The position numbers were made by a program, and so were the translations under genes. A stretch of DNA of 64,000 nucleotides from Opitutales bacterium (lineage in GTDB: Bacteria > Verrucomicrobiota > Verrucomicrobiia > Opitutales > Intestinicryptomonadaceae), in assembly GCA_015061945.1 (NCBI GenBank), contig SUVP01000003.1, positions 1-64,000 on the forward strand, written 5' to 3'. The notes under the pieces were generated by a model, which was given only the letters and a program-made list of their open reading frames with translations, had not been told where the DNA came from and searched no databases. Of this stretch, positions 63,887 to 64,000 are shown piece by piece (within the stretch, counting starts at the first letter, position 1; each line of letters starts with the position of its first letter).

Positions 63887-64000
63887 ATGAAAAAAGCATT
63901 AGCAATGGTAGAAACAAAGGGTTTTGTCGCAGCTATGCAAGCAGCTGACGCAGCAGTAAAGGCAGCAGACGTTGAATTGCTCGGTTGGAAGAAAGTCGGT
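63887..64000 (+). CDS. second BMC shell protein, cut by window end
   Basis: The first 38 codons of another BMC-domain protein (MKKALAMVETKGFVAAMQAA, then ADVELLGWKKVG). It starts 29 bases after the first shell gene and is cut by the right edge. The two shell proteins differ in the early helices, so they are distinct paralogues. Confidence 0.93.
   Translation, partial: MKKALAMVETKGFVAAMQAADAAVKAADVELLGWKKVG

Overview
The window looks like a chromosome segment of a low-to-moderate GC member of Verrucomicrobiota, probably a gut Opitutae/Opitutales-type bacterium. The evidence is protein-level: three outer-surface proteins with a PEP-CTERM tail (VPEPAEWAMILGSL then RRRK), a giant prepilin-like protein resembling the Verru_Chthon cassette A family, a hydrazine-synthase-alpha-related (HzsA-like) secreted protein, a squalene-hopene cyclase gene, WbsX/GH99-like and DUF4832 secreted sugar-active proteins, and the start of a bacterial microcompartment (BMC) locus of the type used by Planctomycetes and Verrucomicrobia for fucose and rhamnose breakdown. 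No species can be named from the sequence alone.

Layout. (1) 1-6.9 kb is a visibly AT-rich, minus-strand accessory block: a tiny superinfection-immunity-family membrane protein, a tyrosine/dual-specificity phosphatase, two adjacent DUF262 (GmrSD-like) proteins of which one carries the DUF1524 HNH nuclease, and two related repeat-bearing proteins of unknown function. (2) 7.1-20.1 kb is housekeeping and sugar metabolism: tRNA-Cys, prfA-prmC-yhcH-like, an inositol-phosphatase-family gene, nadC, a PEGA lipoprotein, glxK-proC, and a galactose operon (SSS transporter, galK, galE, UDP-sugar pyrophosphorylase) with no galT. (3) 20.2-26.6 kb holds a GH28 enzyme, an shc gene broken by one in-frame TAG, and the divergent HzsA-like gene. 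(4) 26.7-36 kb holds a secreted protein, the giant prepilin-like protein, an ECF sigma/putative anti-sigma pair, a 52-residue basic protein, rpmB and an RRM protein. (5) 36-42.8 kb holds three PEP-CTERM paralogues; the two gaps between them are filled by arrays of short perfect hairpins. (6) 43-58.3 kb is a secreted carbohydrate-active region: four WbsX-like paralogues with an SGNH hydrolase among them, a DUF4832 protein, a LUD protein, a disordered basic protein with a structured leader, a large GH5-like protein and a GH78 rhamnosidase. (7) 58.4-62.7 kb is a second AT-rich accessory block: a frameshifted tyrosine-recombinase remnant, McrB (EVE-like reader plus GTPase) and McrC, tRNA-Arg and a small Cys-rich protein. 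(8) 62.8-64 kb starts a BMC operon with pduL and two shell-protein genes, the last cut by the window end.

How it fits together. GH28 and GH78 enzymes would release galacturonate and rhamnose from pectin (rhamnogalacturonan), and the BMC with PduL is the expected place to process the aldehyde made from rhamnose or fucose. The galactose operon would use a UDP-sugar pyrophosphorylase in place of GalT. The two accessory blocks both carry nucleases predicted to act on modified DNA.

The best candidates for something undescribed are the hairpin arrays at 38022-38551 and 40572-41121, in which stems change on both sides so that pairing is kept, and the left block, where a DUF262-only protein with three in-frame tandem duplications sits next to a DUF262-HNH protein and two repeat proteins. 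All calls are by reading the sequence; no database search was run.
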